Below, piece after piece: positions 33,145 through 43,535 of a stretch of DNA of 48,851 bases. Positions within the stretch are counted from its first letter, which is position 1. Each line of letters begins with the position of its first letter. The notes under the pieces were generated by a model. That model did not search any database and was not told the DNA's origin. It was given only the letters and a program-made list of their open reading frames with translations. The stretch is from contig JAURFU010000008.1 in the NCBI GenBank assembly GCA_030834165.1, positions 1-48,851 of the forward strand. The letters run 5' to 3'. The position numbers and the translations under genes were made by a program. This DNA is from Verrucomicrobiota bacterium. Its GTDB lineage: Bacteria > Verrucomicrobiota > Verrucomicrobiia > Opitutales > UBA953.

Positions 33145-34008
33145 TTACTTGGCGGCACCCGTGTTCCGCACCGCTTCCGAGCCGGGTTTGACGGCCGGGA
33201 GACCCGGCTCGTCCGAACGATTCCGACGGAACTGGTAGCGGTTGATGTCCTGCATCGAGAGCTGGTCGATGCTCTTCGGCCCGGGATTGAGACGGCCTTG
33301 CCAGTCGGACTTCACGCCGACGTAGCGGTCGTCGGAGACCACGCCCATGCGTTCCTCCCAAGCTTGGATCTCGGCCTTGGCGCCGTTGACCGTCGAACTC
33401 GTGCGGGCCACGGACTTCACTTCGATGGTGTCCTTCGGACGCACCGCGGCGCCGAGTCCGTCGGTCAGTTCGACGTCGGCCTTCTTACGGCCCAGGGTGT
33501 CGTAGCGACCGTGCCACGTGTCGAGGGTCACCAAGTTGTTGCGGTCGTAAAGCTGGTCCTTGCCGATCGGGGCCGTCCCCGCCTCGAAACGCTGCTCCAT
33601 CAGTCCGCTGGCCTTGGAGGCTCGCTTGAGACCGGCGTTTACGTCGACGGCTCCATCGACGCCCTTCCCTGTCCCTTCGCCCTGCATGGAGAAAGGGACG
33701 GTCCGACCGTCGGCCGTGCGGATGGTCTGATCCACCTTCGGAGCCGCGGAAGCCGCCGGCGCCGGAGCAGGCGCGACAGCGGTGGCTCCGTTCGCGGGAC
33801 GCGGAAGCGGATTGGTGGTGCGCGCCTTGGCCGGCGTGCCGTCCAACGGCCTCCCCTCGGCATCGTATTTGTAGACCTGCGTGCCTTCGAGTCCGCCTTC
33901 GGCGGTGATGACCACGCCGGCCTTGATGCCACCGGCCGGACGCTGCGCCCCCTCCGCCGTCAGGACGGCGAGGGTCAGCAGCACAGGAATGGAGACGCAG
34001 GGTCGCAA
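33145..34008 (-). CDS. Hypothetical secreted protein, 287 aa
   Basis: The start is TTG at 34008; an in-frame stop lies three codons upstream, and the first residues (RPCVSIPVLLTLAVLTAEGA) form a signal peptide. A Pro/Ala-rich linker (about 75-90) follows, then a polar region with TIRTADGRTVPF, LDTWHGRYDTLGRKKADVEL and WEERMGVVSDDRYVGVK. No domain is recognised. The distribution of charged residues and lack of low complexity in the C-terminal two thirds argue that it is real. It precedes the kinase-like gene by 80 bp on the same strand; function unknown. Confidence 0.65.
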   Translation of the reverse strand: MRPCVSIPVLLTLAVLTAEGAQRPAGGIKAGVVITAEGGLEGTQVYKYDAEGRPLDGTPAKARTTNPLPRPANGATAVAPAPAPAASAAPKVDQTIRTADGRTVPFSMQGEGTGKGVDGAVDVNAGLKRASKASGLMEQRFEAGTAPIGKDQLYDRNNLVTLDTWHGRYDTLGRKKADVELTDGLGAAVRPKDTIEVKSVARTSSTVNGAKAEIQAWEERMGVVSDDRYVGVKSDWQGRLNPGPKSIDQLSMQDINRYQFRRNRSDEPGLPAVKPGSEAVRNTGAAK

Positions 34009-34052
34009 GGCCGCTCATCTTGGGCGTCCCGGCGACCGACCTCAATCCCTTC

Positions 34053-36602
34053 TTAGCGGGGAATCGGGAGGGATTTGGTCTTCCAGATCAGCTTGGCGTA
34101 GTCGCCGATCGAGCGGTCCGACGAGAACTTGGCGCAACGGGCGACGTTACGGATGGCCATGGCGGCCCAGCGGCGACGGTCAAGGAAGGCCTGGGAGGCC
34201 TTCTCCTGAGCGTCGACGTAGCTGCGGAAGTCCGCGAGCACGAGGTAAGGGTCGCCGCCAGACATGAGCGAATCGACGACCGGGGCGAGCGCGCCCGGCT
34301 GTTCGGGCGTGAAGGTCTCGGAGCGGAGCCAGTCGAGGAGCGAGGCCAGTTCCGGATCGGCGGCGAGCACCGCCTGCGGATCATAGCCGTCAGCCCAGAG
34401 CTGCTGGACCTCCTCGACCTTGAGACCGAAGATGAAGATGTTCTGATCGCCGACTTCCTCGGCGATCTCGACGTTGGCGCCGTCGAGGGTGCCGATCGTG
34501 ACCGCGCCGTTCAAGGCGAGCTTCATGTTGCCCGTGCCGGAGGCTTCCTTGCCCGCGGTGGAGATCTGCTCGGAAAGGTCGGCCGCCGGGATGATGCGCT
34601 CGGCGAGCGAGACGCGGTAGTCCGGCAGGAAGACGACCTTGAGCAGGCCGCGCACGCGCTCGTCGGCATTGATGACGGCGGCCACGCGGTTGATGGCGTG
34701 GATGATGTGCTTGGCCAGGGCGTAACCCGGGGCGGCCTTGGCGCCGAAGACGCAGACGCGCGGCGTGAACTTGCCGTTCGGCTCGTTCAGGATGCGGCGA
34801 TACAGGTGCAGGATGTGCAGCAGGTTCAGGTGCTGGCGCTTGTACTCGTGCAGGCGCTTGATCTGCACGTCGAAGAGCGCGTCGGGCGAGACGTCGACGT
34901 CGACGAGCTCCTTGATGCGGGCGGCGAGGCGGACCTTATTCGCGCGCTTGATGGCCAGGAAGCGTTCTTGGAAGGCCGGACGATCGGCGACGGCGTCGAG
35001 CTTGCGGAGACGTCCGAGGTCGGATTCCCAGCCCTTACCGGCGACCTCATCGCAGAGGACGCTGAGCTCCGGATTGCAGCCGCGGACCCAGCGACGCGGC
35101 GTGACGCCATTGGTGACGTTGACGAACTTGCCCTTCCAGAGCTCGTCGAAGCCCGGGAAGAGATGGGCGCGCAGGAGACGCGTGTGCAGTTCGGCCACGC
35201 CGTTGACGTGGTGCGAACCGACGACCGCGAGGTGCGCCATGCGGACGCGCTTCGGGAAGCCTTCCTGGATGATCGAAAGCTCGGCCTTGCGGGCGTCGTC
35301 TCCCGGCCAGCGGCGGTCCACCTCCTCGAGGTGGCGGCGGTTGATCTCGTAGATGATCTCGAGATGGCGCGGGAGCACCTTCTCGAAGAGCGGTACCGAC
35401 CAGGTCTCGAGCGCCTCGGGCAGCAAGGTGTGGTTGGTGTAGCTGAAGGTCTGGGTGCAGAGCGCCCAGGCTTCTTCCCAGGTCAGGCGCTCGACGTCGA
35501 CCAGCAGGCGCATGAGTTCCGCCACGGCGACCGCCGGGTGGGTGTCGTTAAGCTGCACCGCGGCCTTGGCCGGCAGCGTGCTGAAGTCGGCGTTCAGTCG
35601 GCGGTGACGACGCAGGATGTCCTGCAGCGAACACGAGACGAAGAAGATCTGCTGGACGAGGCGGAGCTCCTTGCCGCTCTCGGTGCTGTCGTTCGGGTAG
35701 AGGACCTTGGAGACGGTCTCGCTCGAGGTACGGTCGCGGACGGCCTCGACATAGCCGCCACGGTCGAAGGCGCGGAAGTCGAACTCCGACGCGGCCTTGG
35801 ATTCCCAGAGGCGGAGGAAGTTCACGCTGCTGCCCGCGAAGCCGGCGATCGGGATATCCCAGGGCACGCCGAGGAGGTCGCGGGTCTCGACGAGTTCGGC
35901 GGAATGGTTGCCGCGGTCGTCGGTGCTGTGCTTGACGCGGCCGTAGAGCGGCACGCTCACACGGAAGTTCGGGCGACGGATCAGCCAGGGATTGTTGTTG
36001 GCGAGCCAGTTGTCGGCGACTTCGACCTGACGGCCCTGCACGAAGGTCTGGCGGAAGAGGCCGAACTCGTAATGGATGCCGTAACCGATGGCCGGGATGT
36101 CCATCGTCGCGAGGGAATCCAGGAAGCAGGCGGCGAGACGGCCGAGGCCGCCGTTGCCGAGGCCCATGTCGGCTTCTTCGTCGGCGACGGTCTCGAGATC
36201 CTGACCGAGTTCCGACAGGGCCTTCGTCGCGATGTCGCGCAGCCCGAGGTTCACGAGGTTGTTCGTGAGCACGCGGCCCATGAGATACTCGAGGGAGAGA
36301 TAGTAGACTCGGCGGACGTTCTTGCTGGCGTGCTGGGACTGCGTGTCGATGTAACGCTCCAGCATCTGGTCGCGGGCGGCCATGCAGGTCGCCGACCACC
36401 AATCGTTGCGGGTGGCGGTGACGCGGTCGCGGGCGAACGTGCTCTTCAGATGATGCAGGATGGCGTCGCGAAAGGCGGCCACCGGCGAGGAGACGGCCTG
36501 GGCGGGAGCCTTCGCCTTGGACTTGGACGCGGGCTTAGCGGCCGGCTTGCGGACCTTGACCACCTTGACGGACTTCTTCGCGGGCTTCTTCTTTTTAGGC
36601 AT
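34053..36602 (-). CDS. glgP: Glycogen/alpha-glucan phosphorylase with Lys-rich N-terminal tail
   Basis: This 849-residue GT35 phosphorylase releases glucose-1-phosphate from glycogen. The PLP lysine is Lys694 in [11 protein letters not shown], followed by [12 protein letters not shown]. Conserved N-terminal features such as [13 protein letters not shown] and [13 protein letters not shown] are intact. Unusually, residues 1-39 are a Lys/Ala/Pro tail ([17 protein letters not shown]) like a histone H1 tail. A GTG at codon 41 is an alternative start that would remove the tail. With glgA in this window, both glycogen synthesis and breakdown are present. Confidence 0.95.
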   Translation of the reverse strand: MPKKKKPAKKSVKVVKVRKPAAKPASKSKAKAPAQAVSSPVAAFRDAILHHLKSTFARDRVTATRNDWWSATCMAARDQMLERYIDTQSQHASKNVRRVYYLSLEYLMGRVLTNNLVNLGLRDIATKALSELGQDLETVADEEADMGLGNGGLGRLAACFLDSLATMDIPAIGYGIHYEFGLFRQTFVQGRQVEVADNWLANNNPWLIRRPNFRVSVPLYGRVKHSTDDRGNHSAELVETRDLLGVPWDIPIAGFAGSSVNFLRLWESKAASEFDFRAFDRGGYVEAVRDRTSSETVSKVLYPNDSTESGKELRLVQQIFFVSCSLQDILRRHRRLNADFSTLPAKAAVQLNDTHPAVAVAELMRLLVDVERLTWEEAWALCTQTFSYTNHTLLPEALETWSVPLFEKVLPRHLEIIYEINRRHLEEVDRRWPGDDARKAELSIIQEGFPKRVRMAHLAVVGSHHVNGVAELHTRLLRAHLFPGFDELWKGKFVNVTNGVTPRRWVRGCNPELSVLCDEVAGKGWESDLGRLRKLDAVADRPAFQERFLAIKRANKVRLAARIKELVDVDVSPDALFDVQIKRLHEYKRQHLNLLHILHLYRRILNEPNGKFTPRVCVFGAKAAPGYALAKHIIHAINRVAAVINADERVRGLLKVVFLPDYRVSLAERIIPAADLSEQISTAGKEASGTGNMKLALNGAVTIGTLDGANVEIAEEVGDQNIFIFGLKVEEVQQLWADGYDPQAVLAADPELASLLDWLRSETFTPEQPGALAPVVDSLMSGGDPYLVLADFRSYVDAQEKASQAFLDRRRWAAMAIRNVARCAKFSSDRSIGDYAKLIWKTKSLPIPR

Positions 36603-36637
36603 GATCGTCGGTTAGGACAATCGACCCTAAGCCACAA

Positions 36638-36651
36638 GCGAGCCAAAAGCG
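36638..36651 (-). promoter_or_regulatory. TTGGCTC promoter-like element before glgP
   Basis: On the minus strand CGCTTTTGGCTCGC contains TTGGCT, with CGATTG 17 bp downstream as a weak -10. It shares the TTGNCTC word with the trx, kinase and infA upstream regions. Confidence 0.35.
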
Positions 36652-36653
36652 TG

Positions 36654-38984
36654 TCAGCCCTGTGCCAGCTCCCGCAACTTGTGCAAATCCAGCTTACCCG
36701 TGCCTAAAATCGGGATGCCCGGCACCTTCTTGAACATCTTGGGAATCCATAGATTGGCCAGGCCCTCGGCGGCCAAGGCCGCGCGGATCGCCTCGACGTC
36801 CACGTCCTCGGTGTGCAGCACGACGAGCTGTTCGCCCTTGAGCGGATCCGCGGTGCTCGCGACCGCGACCTTGAGCTCGACGGCATCCGTGAGGCCCATG
36901 ACCTTGCGCAAGGCTTCCTCGACGGTGCCATGCGGGACCATCTCGCCGCCGATCTTGGAGAAACGGGAAAGGCGTCCGGCCAAGTGCAGGAAGCCGTCGT
37001 CGTCGAGACGGGCGAGGTCACCGGTGCGATACCAACCATCGGGCGTCATCGCCTTGGCGGTCTGCTCGGCGTCGAGGTAACCCATGAAGACGTTGGCGCC
37101 CCGGATCTCAAGGAGGCCCACCTGCCCGCTCGGCAGCACGTCGCCGGTCGTCGGGTCAAGGAAACGCACCGCGACGCCGACCACGGGACGGCCGACGGAC
37201 CCGCGCACGTTGCCGACCCAGACGCCGCCAGGCGCCTCGGGATCGGCGCGGTCGGGGACGTTGACGGAGAGCACGGGGCTCGTCTCAGTGATGCCGTAGC
37301 CCTCGAGCATCGGGGTCTCGAGCTGCGAGGCGAAAGCATCGACGAGGTCGGCGGGGCATTTCTCGGCGCCCACGACGGCCCATTCGAGCGAAGCGAAATC
37401 GGCCGCGGTGCCGCGACGGAGGTAAGGGCGCAGGAACGTCGGCGTGCCCACGACGACGGAGACCTTCTCGTCCTTGATGGCCTTGACCGCCGCGGCCGCG
37501 TCGAGCGGCGAGGGCAAAGTGACGAGGCGCGGTGCGCGCGAGAGGCAATACCACAGGCCGATGGTGAAACCGAAGCTATGGAAGACCGGCAGGCTGCTCA
37601 GCAGCACGGCGGAGTCCGGCAGGATGTCCGCGTCCTCGATCTGACGGAGGTTGGCCAGGATGTTGCGATGCGAGAGGCGCACGCCCTTGGGCTGTCCGGA
37701 ACTCCCGCTGGTGAAGAGCAACGCCGCCTCGGCTTCGCCGCCATGCTTCGGCAGACCCAGGCAGGCGGACGTCCACGAGGCCGGCAGGACCCGGATCAAC
37801 GCGATGCGCCAGGCGAGGTCGGCCCGCGGGTGCGCGGTCAGGAAATCGGCGACGTCGAGGACGCGATCACCCCATGGGAAGTCGGGCGACTTCTCCGCGA
37901 GCTTGCTGCGGAAAGCGCCCGCGGTCACGACGAGTTCGACCTCGGCTCGCTGCAGGCACGAGAGCGCCTGGTCACGGCCGAGCGAGAAGTTGAGGTTCAC
38001 CGGGACCTTGTCCGCGAGAAGACAGCCGAGGTTGGCCACCGCCGCCGCGACGCCCGGGGGCAGCACGATCGCGACGCGCTTGGCGTTCGTGCGTCGCTTC
38101 AGTTCACCGGCGAAAGCCCAGGAGAGCGCCAGCAAGGTGGCGCCGCCGAACTCGCGTCGCGCGGAAGTCCGGTCGACCAAGGCGACCGCCCCGTCCTTCT
38201 TCGCCAAGCCCTCGGCGACCTCGCGTCCGAGATGGCCGCCCAAGGAGGCGCGCATCGCGAAAGCTTCCGAAGCTAGTTCGAGGAGGCGCAGGCGGGTCCT
38301 GGCGTGCTCTGACGCCGGATAAGCCTGACCGACGACCACGCTGACCGGACGCGGGAAATGCTTCGGCATCTTCCAGAAGAACTTACCGCCGCTGAAGCTG
38401 AACAACGAACCCCACATGCCATCGATGGCCAAGGGCAGGATCGGGCAATCGGCCCGCCGGGCGATCAGCTCATAGCCTTTGCGCAAAGGCAGGATGCCGC
38501 CGTTGCGGGTGAGGCTGCCCTCAGGGAAAATGCACACGACCTCCCCGGCCTTGAGGGCGTCGGCCGACTTCTGGATGGCGTCCTTGGCCTTGGCTTCAGC
38601 CACCGGAATCGTGCCCATCGTGCGGGTCAGGAAACGCATGATCCGCTGACGCTCGAAACCTTCCCAGGAAAGGAAGCGGACCGGACGCGGCGAAAGCACC
38701 CCGACGATCATGACGTCGACGTAGGCCACATGGTTGGCGATGAGCAGGACGCCGCCTTGGTCCGGCAGGTTCTCGATGCCCTTGAGCCGGACCCGATAGA
38801 AACACTTCACGAAGAGCCAGCAGCCGGTCTGGACGGCACAATAGCCGAGCGACATCGACCGATGGCGGCGGGGCGCCCGCCAGGCGAAGGCCAGCAGGAA
38901 GACCACGAAGAGCAGGCATCCGACCGCGACGACCGCCAGGACGATCATCAGCAGGAACCACGCGAGCGAGTAAAGCAGAGGCAC
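36654..38984 (-). CDS. aas: Fused acyltransferase / acyl-ACP synthetase (Aas-like)
   Basis: The product is 776 residues. One or two N-terminal membrane segments (about 5-33) precede a PlsC domain with H-x4-D (His85, Asp90 in NHVAYVD) and FPEGSLTRNG. An AMP-forming ligase domain follows, with LLFTSGSSGQPKG near 420-436, EGYGITETSPV and GWYRTGDLARLD. This order matches Aas, which reacylates lysophospholipids using fatty acids activated on ACP. E. coli Aas is 719 residues. Substrate headgroup preference is not readable. It lies 51 bp upstream of glgP on the same strand. Confidence 0.88.
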   Translation of the reverse strand: MPLLYSLAWFLLMIVLAVVAVGCLLFVVFLLAFAWRAPRRHRSMSLGYCAVQTGCWLFVKCFYRVRLKGIENLPDQGGVLLIANHVAYVDVMIVGVLSPRPVRFLSWEGFERQRIMRFLTRTMGTIPVAEAKAKDAIQKSADALKAGEVVCIFPEGSLTRNGGILPLRKGYELIARRADCPILPLAIDGMWGSLFSFSGGKFFWKMPKHFPRPVSVVVGQAYPASEHARTRLRLLELASEAFAMRASLGGHLGREVAEGLAKKDGAVALVDRTSARREFGGATLLALSWAFAGELKRRTNAKRVAIVLPPGVAAAVANLGCLLADKVPVNLNFSLGRDQALSCLQRAEVELVVTAGAFRSKLAEKSPDFPWGDRVLDVADFLTAHPRADLAWRIALIRVLPASWTSACLGLPKHGGEAEAALLFTSGSSGQPKGVRLSHRNILANLRQIEDADILPDSAVLLSSLPVFHSFGFTIGLWYCLSRAPRLVTLPSPLDAAAAVKAIKDEKVSVVVGTPTFLRPYLRRGTAADFASLEWAVVGAEKCPADLVDAFASQLETPMLEGYGITETSPVLSVNVPDRADPEAPGGVWVGNVRGSVGRPVVGVAVRFLDPTTGDVLPSGQVGLLEIRGANVFMGYLDAEQTAKAMTPDGWYRTGDLARLDDDGFLHLAGRLSRFSKIGGEMVPHGTVEEALRKVMGLTDAVELKVAVASTADPLKGEQLVVLHTEDVDVEAIRAALAAEGLANLWIPKMFKKVPGIPILGTGKLDLHKLRELAQG

Positions 38985-39075
38985 ATGCCCAACTTGCCGA
39001 GCGGACGGACGGGTGCAAGCCGAGTCCTTTCGGGTTGACCCCTTCCCCGCCCTGCATGCCCTATGGAGACCCGCG

Positions 39076-40329
39076 ATGCGCGACTACGTCCTCAGACGGT
39101 TGCTGCTAGTCCCACTGACTTTCGTGGGCATCACCTTCGTCGCGTTCTGCTTCACCCGTTTCGTCCCCGGAGGTCCGATCGAGCAGGCCATGGCCGAACG
39201 TCAGCAGGCCGAGAACCGCAAGCAGACCTCCGCGGCCCGTCCGAGCGGCCCGGCCTCTCCCGAGGAGATGGACAACCTGCGCCGTCGCTATGGCTTCGAC
39301 CGCCCTCTGCTCCAAGCTTACGCCATCTGGCTGGGCGCCCTGCCCGGTCCCGCGGACTGGGTGACCATCCGTCTCGACAAGGACGGCAAGGGAGAAGCGG
39401 ACGTCGCCGACGACCAAATCGAAGGCGCGACGCTGAAACTCGTCGTCCGGTCCGACAAGGACGGCTTCGCGGTCGCCCCCGCCGACGCCAAGAAAATCCA
39501 CCCTGACTGGCGCGCCGAAGCCGCGCCCCTGCCGGATGACCCCGACAAGGCTACCCGCGTGCTCGTCTACCGACGCGCCTACGCCGGCCTGCTGCAAGGT
39601 GAGCTAGGCGATTCGACGACGAGCGACCGTCCGGTCTGGGATGAGATCAAAGCCCGCCTGCCGATCTCGGCCTGGTTCGGCGCCTGGTCGCTGCTCCTCG
39701 CCTACGGCATCTCGATCCCGCTCGGCGTGGCCAAAGCCCTGAAGCGCGACGGATGGTTCGACCGCGGCTCCTCGCAGGTGCTCTTCATCCTCTACTCGAT
39801 CCCGGGCTTCATCCTCGCCGTCGCGGCCCTGCAGTTCCTGTGCTTCCAGCTCGGCTGGTTCCCCACGAAGGGCTTCGACTGGGATTCCCTGACCTGGGGC
39901 GGTCGCCTGCATCATACCATCGTCCCGCTGGCTTGCGAGATGGTCGGTGCGTTCACGGCGCTGACGCTGTTCACGCGTAACGGACTATTGGACAATCTCG
40001 CGGCCGACTACGTCCGCACCGCCAAGGCGAAAGGCCTCAGCCACGGTCGCATCGTCTATGTCCACGCGCTCCGCAACGCGCTCATCCCGCTCGCGGCGAC
40101 CTTCGGCGGCAACCTCGGCTTCTTCCTCACGGGCTCGTTCCTCATCGAGGTCACCTTCAACATCCCCGGGCTCGGCCTGCTCGGTTACGACGCGCTCACG
40201 CACCGCAACTTCCCCGTCTTCCTCGGGCTCCTCACCCTCTCCAGCCTGGCGATGCTCATCGGCAACATCGTCTCCGACCTCTGCGTCGCCGCCGTCGACC
40301 CGCGCATCCGGTTCGACAAATCCGCATGA
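39076..40329 (+). CDS. yejB: Oligopeptide/microcin-C-type ABC permease YejB
   Basis: The product is 417 residues. The N-terminus (MRDYVLRRLLLVPLTFVGIT and FVPGGPIEQAMAE) is very close to YejB. The C-terminal half is a BPD_transp_1 permease with the EAA-like region DYVRTAKAKGLSHGRIVYVHALRN. A GGAG Shine-Dalgarno sits 7 bp before the ATG at 39076. Compared with E. coli YejB (364) there is an insertion of about 75 residues near 92-170, facing the periplasm, with an EF-hand-like DKDGKGEADVAD. It starts a seven-gene coupled series. Confidence 0.9.
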   Translation: MRDYVLRRLLLVPLTFVGITFVAFCFTRFVPGGPIEQAMAERQQAENRKQTSAARPSGPASPEEMDNLRRRYGFDRPLLQAYAIWLGALPGPADWVTIRLDKDGKGEADVADDQIEGATLKLVVRSDKDGFAVAPADAKKIHPDWRAEAAPLPDDPDKATRVLVYRRAYAGLLQGELGDSTTSDRPVWDEIKARLPISAWFGAWSLLLAYGISIPLGVAKALKRDGWFDRGSSQVLFILYSIPGFILAVAALQFLCFQLGWFPTKGFDWDSLTWGGRLHHTIVPLACEMVGAFTALTLFTRNGLLDNLAADYVRTAKAKGLSHGRIVYVHALRNALIPLAATFGGNLGFFLTGSFLIEVTFNIPGLGLLGYDALTHRNFPVFLGLLTLSSLAMLIGNIVSDLCVAAVDPRIRFDKSA

Positions 40330-41618
40330 GCCTGCTCGACCCCATCACCCTGCAGCGCTTCGCGCGCTTCCGACGCCATCGCGCCGGCTGGTGGTCCTTG
40401 CTCGGACTGCTGGCCCTGTCGGTGCTCGCGCTGCTCGGACCGCTGCTCGTGGGTAACCGTCCCCTCGTCCTCAAGGTCGACGGCGTCACGCGCTTCCCCG
40501 TCTTCGCCGGCTATGTCTCAGGACGTGAGCTCGGCCTGAAGATCGAAGGCGAGCCGAACTACCGGCTCCTCGCCGAAGAGTTGAAGCGCGACGGACGTGG
40601 CTGGCTCATCATGCCGCCGATACCGTTCGCCCCCGACGAAGTCTGCGAAGTCATGCCGGAGGTATCGCGCGACGCCGAGGGACGCTGGCAGGACCCTCGC
40701 GGCGTCATCGCCGAAGGGCGCATCTTCACGCTCAACGCCGACGGCACCCGCCGGCAGACCTGGACCATCATCAACGGCCGGCCCTCCGGCGACGCGCGCC
40801 TGTTCGCCGACGGCGTCGGCCTCGCCCGCGCGAAATTCGTCGACGGCCAGCTCGTGCGCCGCGTGCCCGCCACGGACCGCACCGACTGGCAGCCCGGCGA
40901 AGGCCTGCGCACCCTGATCCCGTCGCCTTGCCCGCCCGGGCTGGACGGGCACTGGCTCGGCACCGATGAATCCGGGCACGATATCGTCGCGCGCCTCTTC
41001 GGCGGCTTCCGCCTGCTGCTCCTCGCCGCCCTCATCTTCCTCCCCTGCGTCTACGGCGTCGGGCTCGCGCTCGGCGCCGCGATGGGCTACTTCGGCGGCT
41101 GGTTCGACCTCGTCCTGCAGCGGGTGATGGAAATCTGGTCCAACATCCCCTTCCTCTACGCCATCATCTTCCTCGCGAGCCTGCTGGAGCCCTCGCTCGC
41201 CATCCTCATCCTGATCCTCGTGGCCTTCTCGTGGATCGGCCTCGCCCAGCAGCTGCGAGCCGCGGCCTATCAGGTCTCCGCCCGCGACTTCGTGACCGCC
41301 TCGCGCGCCCTCGGCGCCGGCCACGTCCGCATCATCTGGAGCCACATCCTGCCGAACTGCGCGACGGTGATCCTCACCACGCTGCCCTTCAGCCTGCACG
41401 GTTTGGTGTTCTCGCTCTCCGCGCTCGACTACCTCGGCTTCGGCCTGCCGCCCACCGAACCCTCGTGGGGCGACCTGCTCCACCAAGCCAAGGAGAACTG
41501 GCACGCCTGGTGGATCCTCGGCCCCACGCTCGGCTGCCTCGTCGGCACCATGGTCATGATCAACTTCATCGGCGAGGCGCTACAGGACGCCTTCGACCTC
41601 CGCCGCCAGCAACGATGA
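40326..41618 (+). CDS. yejE: Oligopeptide/microcin-C-type ABC permease YejE
   Basis: The product is 430 residues, beginning MSLLDPITLQRFARFRRHRAG as in YejE, then one helix, a long periplasmic region (PPIPFAPDEVCEVMP) that YejE also has, and a C-terminal five-helix permease. The YQVSARDFVTASRALGAG segment is the EAA loop that contacts the ATPases. The ATG overlaps the yejB stop (ATGA). E. coli YejE is 341 residues, so the periplasmic loop is enlarged here. Confidence 0.9.
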   Translation: MSLLDPITLQRFARFRRHRAGWWSLLGLLALSVLALLGPLLVGNRPLVLKVDGVTRFPVFAGYVSGRELGLKIEGEPNYRLLAEELKRDGRGWLIMPPIPFAPDEVCEVMPEVSRDAEGRWQDPRGVIAEGRIFTLNADGTRRQTWTIINGRPSGDARLFADGVGLARAKFVDGQLVRRVPATDRTDWQPGEGLRTLIPSPCPPGLDGHWLGTDESGHDIVARLFGGFRLLLLAALIFLPCVYGVGLALGAAMGYFGGWFDLVLQRVMEIWSNIPFLYAIIFLASLLEPSLAILILILVAFSWIGLAQQLRAAAYQVSARDFVTASRALGAGHVRIIWSHILPNCATVILTTLPFSLHGLVFSLSALDYLGFGLPPTEPSWGDLLHQAKENWHAWWILGPTLGCLVGTMVMINFIGEALQDAFDLRRQQR

Positions 41619-43498
41619 GATTCCTCCTCGCCCTCCTCTGCCTCGTCGGCCTTGTCCGCGCCGAGACGTATCAGGACCCCAAGGCCAAGGCCTTTTACGA
41701 AGCGCACCCGGACTTCTTCCGCTTCGCCCAGCCGGCCGACCTCCCCAAGGACCTCGTCTGGAAGGACGGCTCCGAGCAGAAGGAATTCGCCGATCCGCGC
41801 GCGGTCCGCGGCGGCGTGCTGCGTCAGTTCATGGCCTCGACGCCGCCGACGCTGCGACGCGTGGGGCCGAACGCCAACAACGGCTTCCGCGGGGAGCTTT
41901 ACGACAACAACGACTTCGGCCTGCTCGCGGGCCATCCGAACACCGACGAGACCATCCCCGCGCTGGCGACGAGCTGGGCGATGTCCGCCGACGGTATGAC
42001 GGCCTACTTCCGCCTCGACCCGAACGCGAAGTTCACGGACGGACAGCCGATCACGGCCGACGACTTCTTCTTCACGTTCTACTTCCACCGCTCTCCTTGG
42101 GCGAAGGCCGACTGGTATGCCGACCACTACACCCGCGAGTGGGGCGGCATCACGAAGTTCGACGACCACACGATCGCCATCAAGGCGCCGCGCAAGCGCC
42201 CCTACCAGCTGGAGCTGCTCGGCGGCCTCCGGCCGACGCCCCGCCAGTTCTTCAAGGACTTCGGCCCGAATTACGAGAAGGCCTACAACGACCGCTTCCA
42301 GCCGACCACCGGCCCGTATTACGTCAAACCCGAGGACTTCGTCCGCGAGAAGTCCCTCACGCTGACCCGCATGACCGATTGGTGGGGCGACCGTCGTAAA
42401 TATTACCGTCACCGGTTCAACCCTGACGCCATCCATTACGGGGTGATCCGCGACATCGACAGCGCCTACAACTCGATGCTGGCCGGCGAGATCGACTTCA
42501 TGCCGATCATGATGCCGCGCTACTGGTATGGCACCAACGAGAAGAAGGCCTACCAGCTCGGCTACCTCACCAAGGCCCAGTTCTTCAACGACATCCCCCG
42601 CCCGCCTTACGGACTCTACCTCAACACGCAGCGGCCGATGCTGTCCGACCTCAACGTGCGCGTCGGCCTGCAGCACGCCACCGACTTCCAGAGGGTCATC
42701 GACGGATTCTACCGCGGCGACTACGAGCGCCTGCAGCAGTTCAGCGAAGGCCTGGGCAAGTTCACCGACCCCTCCATCCGCGTCCGCCGCTACTCGCCGG
42801 AACTGGCCCGTGCCGCCTTCGCCAAGGCCGGCTTCACGCGGGAGGGACCGGACGGCATCCTCACCAATGCCGCCGGCGAGCGTCTCTCCTTCCGCCTCAC
42901 CTTCGACACTTCCGACCGGCGCAAATACCTGGCCACCCTCGTGGAGTCGGCGCGCCGTTGCGGCGTCGAACTGCGCCCCGAGACGCTCGAGCACACCACG
43001 ATGTATCGCAAGGTCATGGAGAAGAACCATGACATCGTCTTCTGGGCCTGGTCCGTCTCGAGCCGCCTCCCTCAGCTCTGGGAGTCGCATCATTCCGAGA
43101 ACGCGGTCGAAGTGCTCGCCGACGGACGCAAGGTGCCGAAGCGCCAGACGAACAACATCACCGGCGTCGACGACCCGGAGCTGTCCAAGCTGATCGACCG
43201 TTTCCGCGACGCCACTGAGGAGGACGAGATGGTCCGCCTCTCCTTCGCGATGCAGCGCCGCATCCATGACCTGGCGGACTTCATCCCCGGCTTCAAGGTG
43301 CCGGGCTACCGCATCGCGCACTGGGGCTGGGTGAAGTTCCCCGAAGGCTTCGACGTCCGCGCCGCCGAGGACCCGGGTCAGCACGGGCTTTTCTGGCTCG
43401 ACCCGGCCCAACGCGAAACCGATCTCAAGGATTTCCGCGAAGGCAAGGTGCGCGGCGCCCCGAAGACCGTCGTCGAAGACCGCTGGCGCGCCGAATGA
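41615..43498 (+). CDS. yejA: Periplasmic oligopeptide-binding protein (YejA/SBP family 5)
   Basis: The product is 627 residues with a 16-residue signal peptide (RFLLALLCLVGLVRA). It is a class-C substrate-binding protein of family 5: GGVLRQF near the start, ATSWAMSADGMTAYFRLDPN, FTDGQPITADDF, TTGPYYVKP, then a C-terminal lobe. YejA-like proteins capture peptides, including microcin C in enterics, for the YejBE channel. It is ATGA-coupled to yejE. The ligand in this organism is not known. Confidence 0.88.
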   Translation: MRFLLALLCLVGLVRAETYQDPKAKAFYEAHPDFFRFAQPADLPKDLVWKDGSEQKEFADPRAVRGGVLRQFMASTPPTLRRVGPNANNGFRGELYDNNDFGLLAGHPNTDETIPALATSWAMSADGMTAYFRLDPNAKFTDGQPITADDFFFTFYFHRSPWAKADWYADHYTREWGGITKFDDHTIAIKAPRKRPYQLELLGGLRPTPRQFFKDFGPNYEKAYNDRFQPTTGPYYVKPEDFVREKSLTLTRMTDWWGDRRKYYRHRFNPDAIHYGVIRDIDSAYNSMLAGEIDFMPIMMPRYWYGTNEKKAYQLGYLTKAQFFNDIPRPPYGLYLNTQRPMLSDLNVRVGLQHATDFQRVIDGFYRGDYERLQQFSEGLGKFTDPSIRVRRYSPELARAAFAKAGFTREGPDGILTNAAGERLSFRLTFDTSDRRKYLATLVESARRCGVELRPETLEHTTMYRKVMEKNHDIVFWAWSVSSRLPQLWESHHSENAVEVLADGRKVPKRQTNNITGVDDPELSKLIDRFRDATEEDEMVRLSFAMQRRIHDLADFIPGFKVPGYRIAHWGWVKFPEGFDVRAAEDPGQHGLFWLDPAQRETDLKDFREGKVRGAPKTVVEDRWRAE

Positions 43499-43535
43499 AC
43501 TTCGTTCTTCCTTCCCCTTCGTCCCTGCCCGACCT

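Noticed and set aside
34020-36707. 895-codon plus-strand open frame opposite glgP
   Set aside because: It is a shadow of the phosphorylase gene; no domain or signal is visible.
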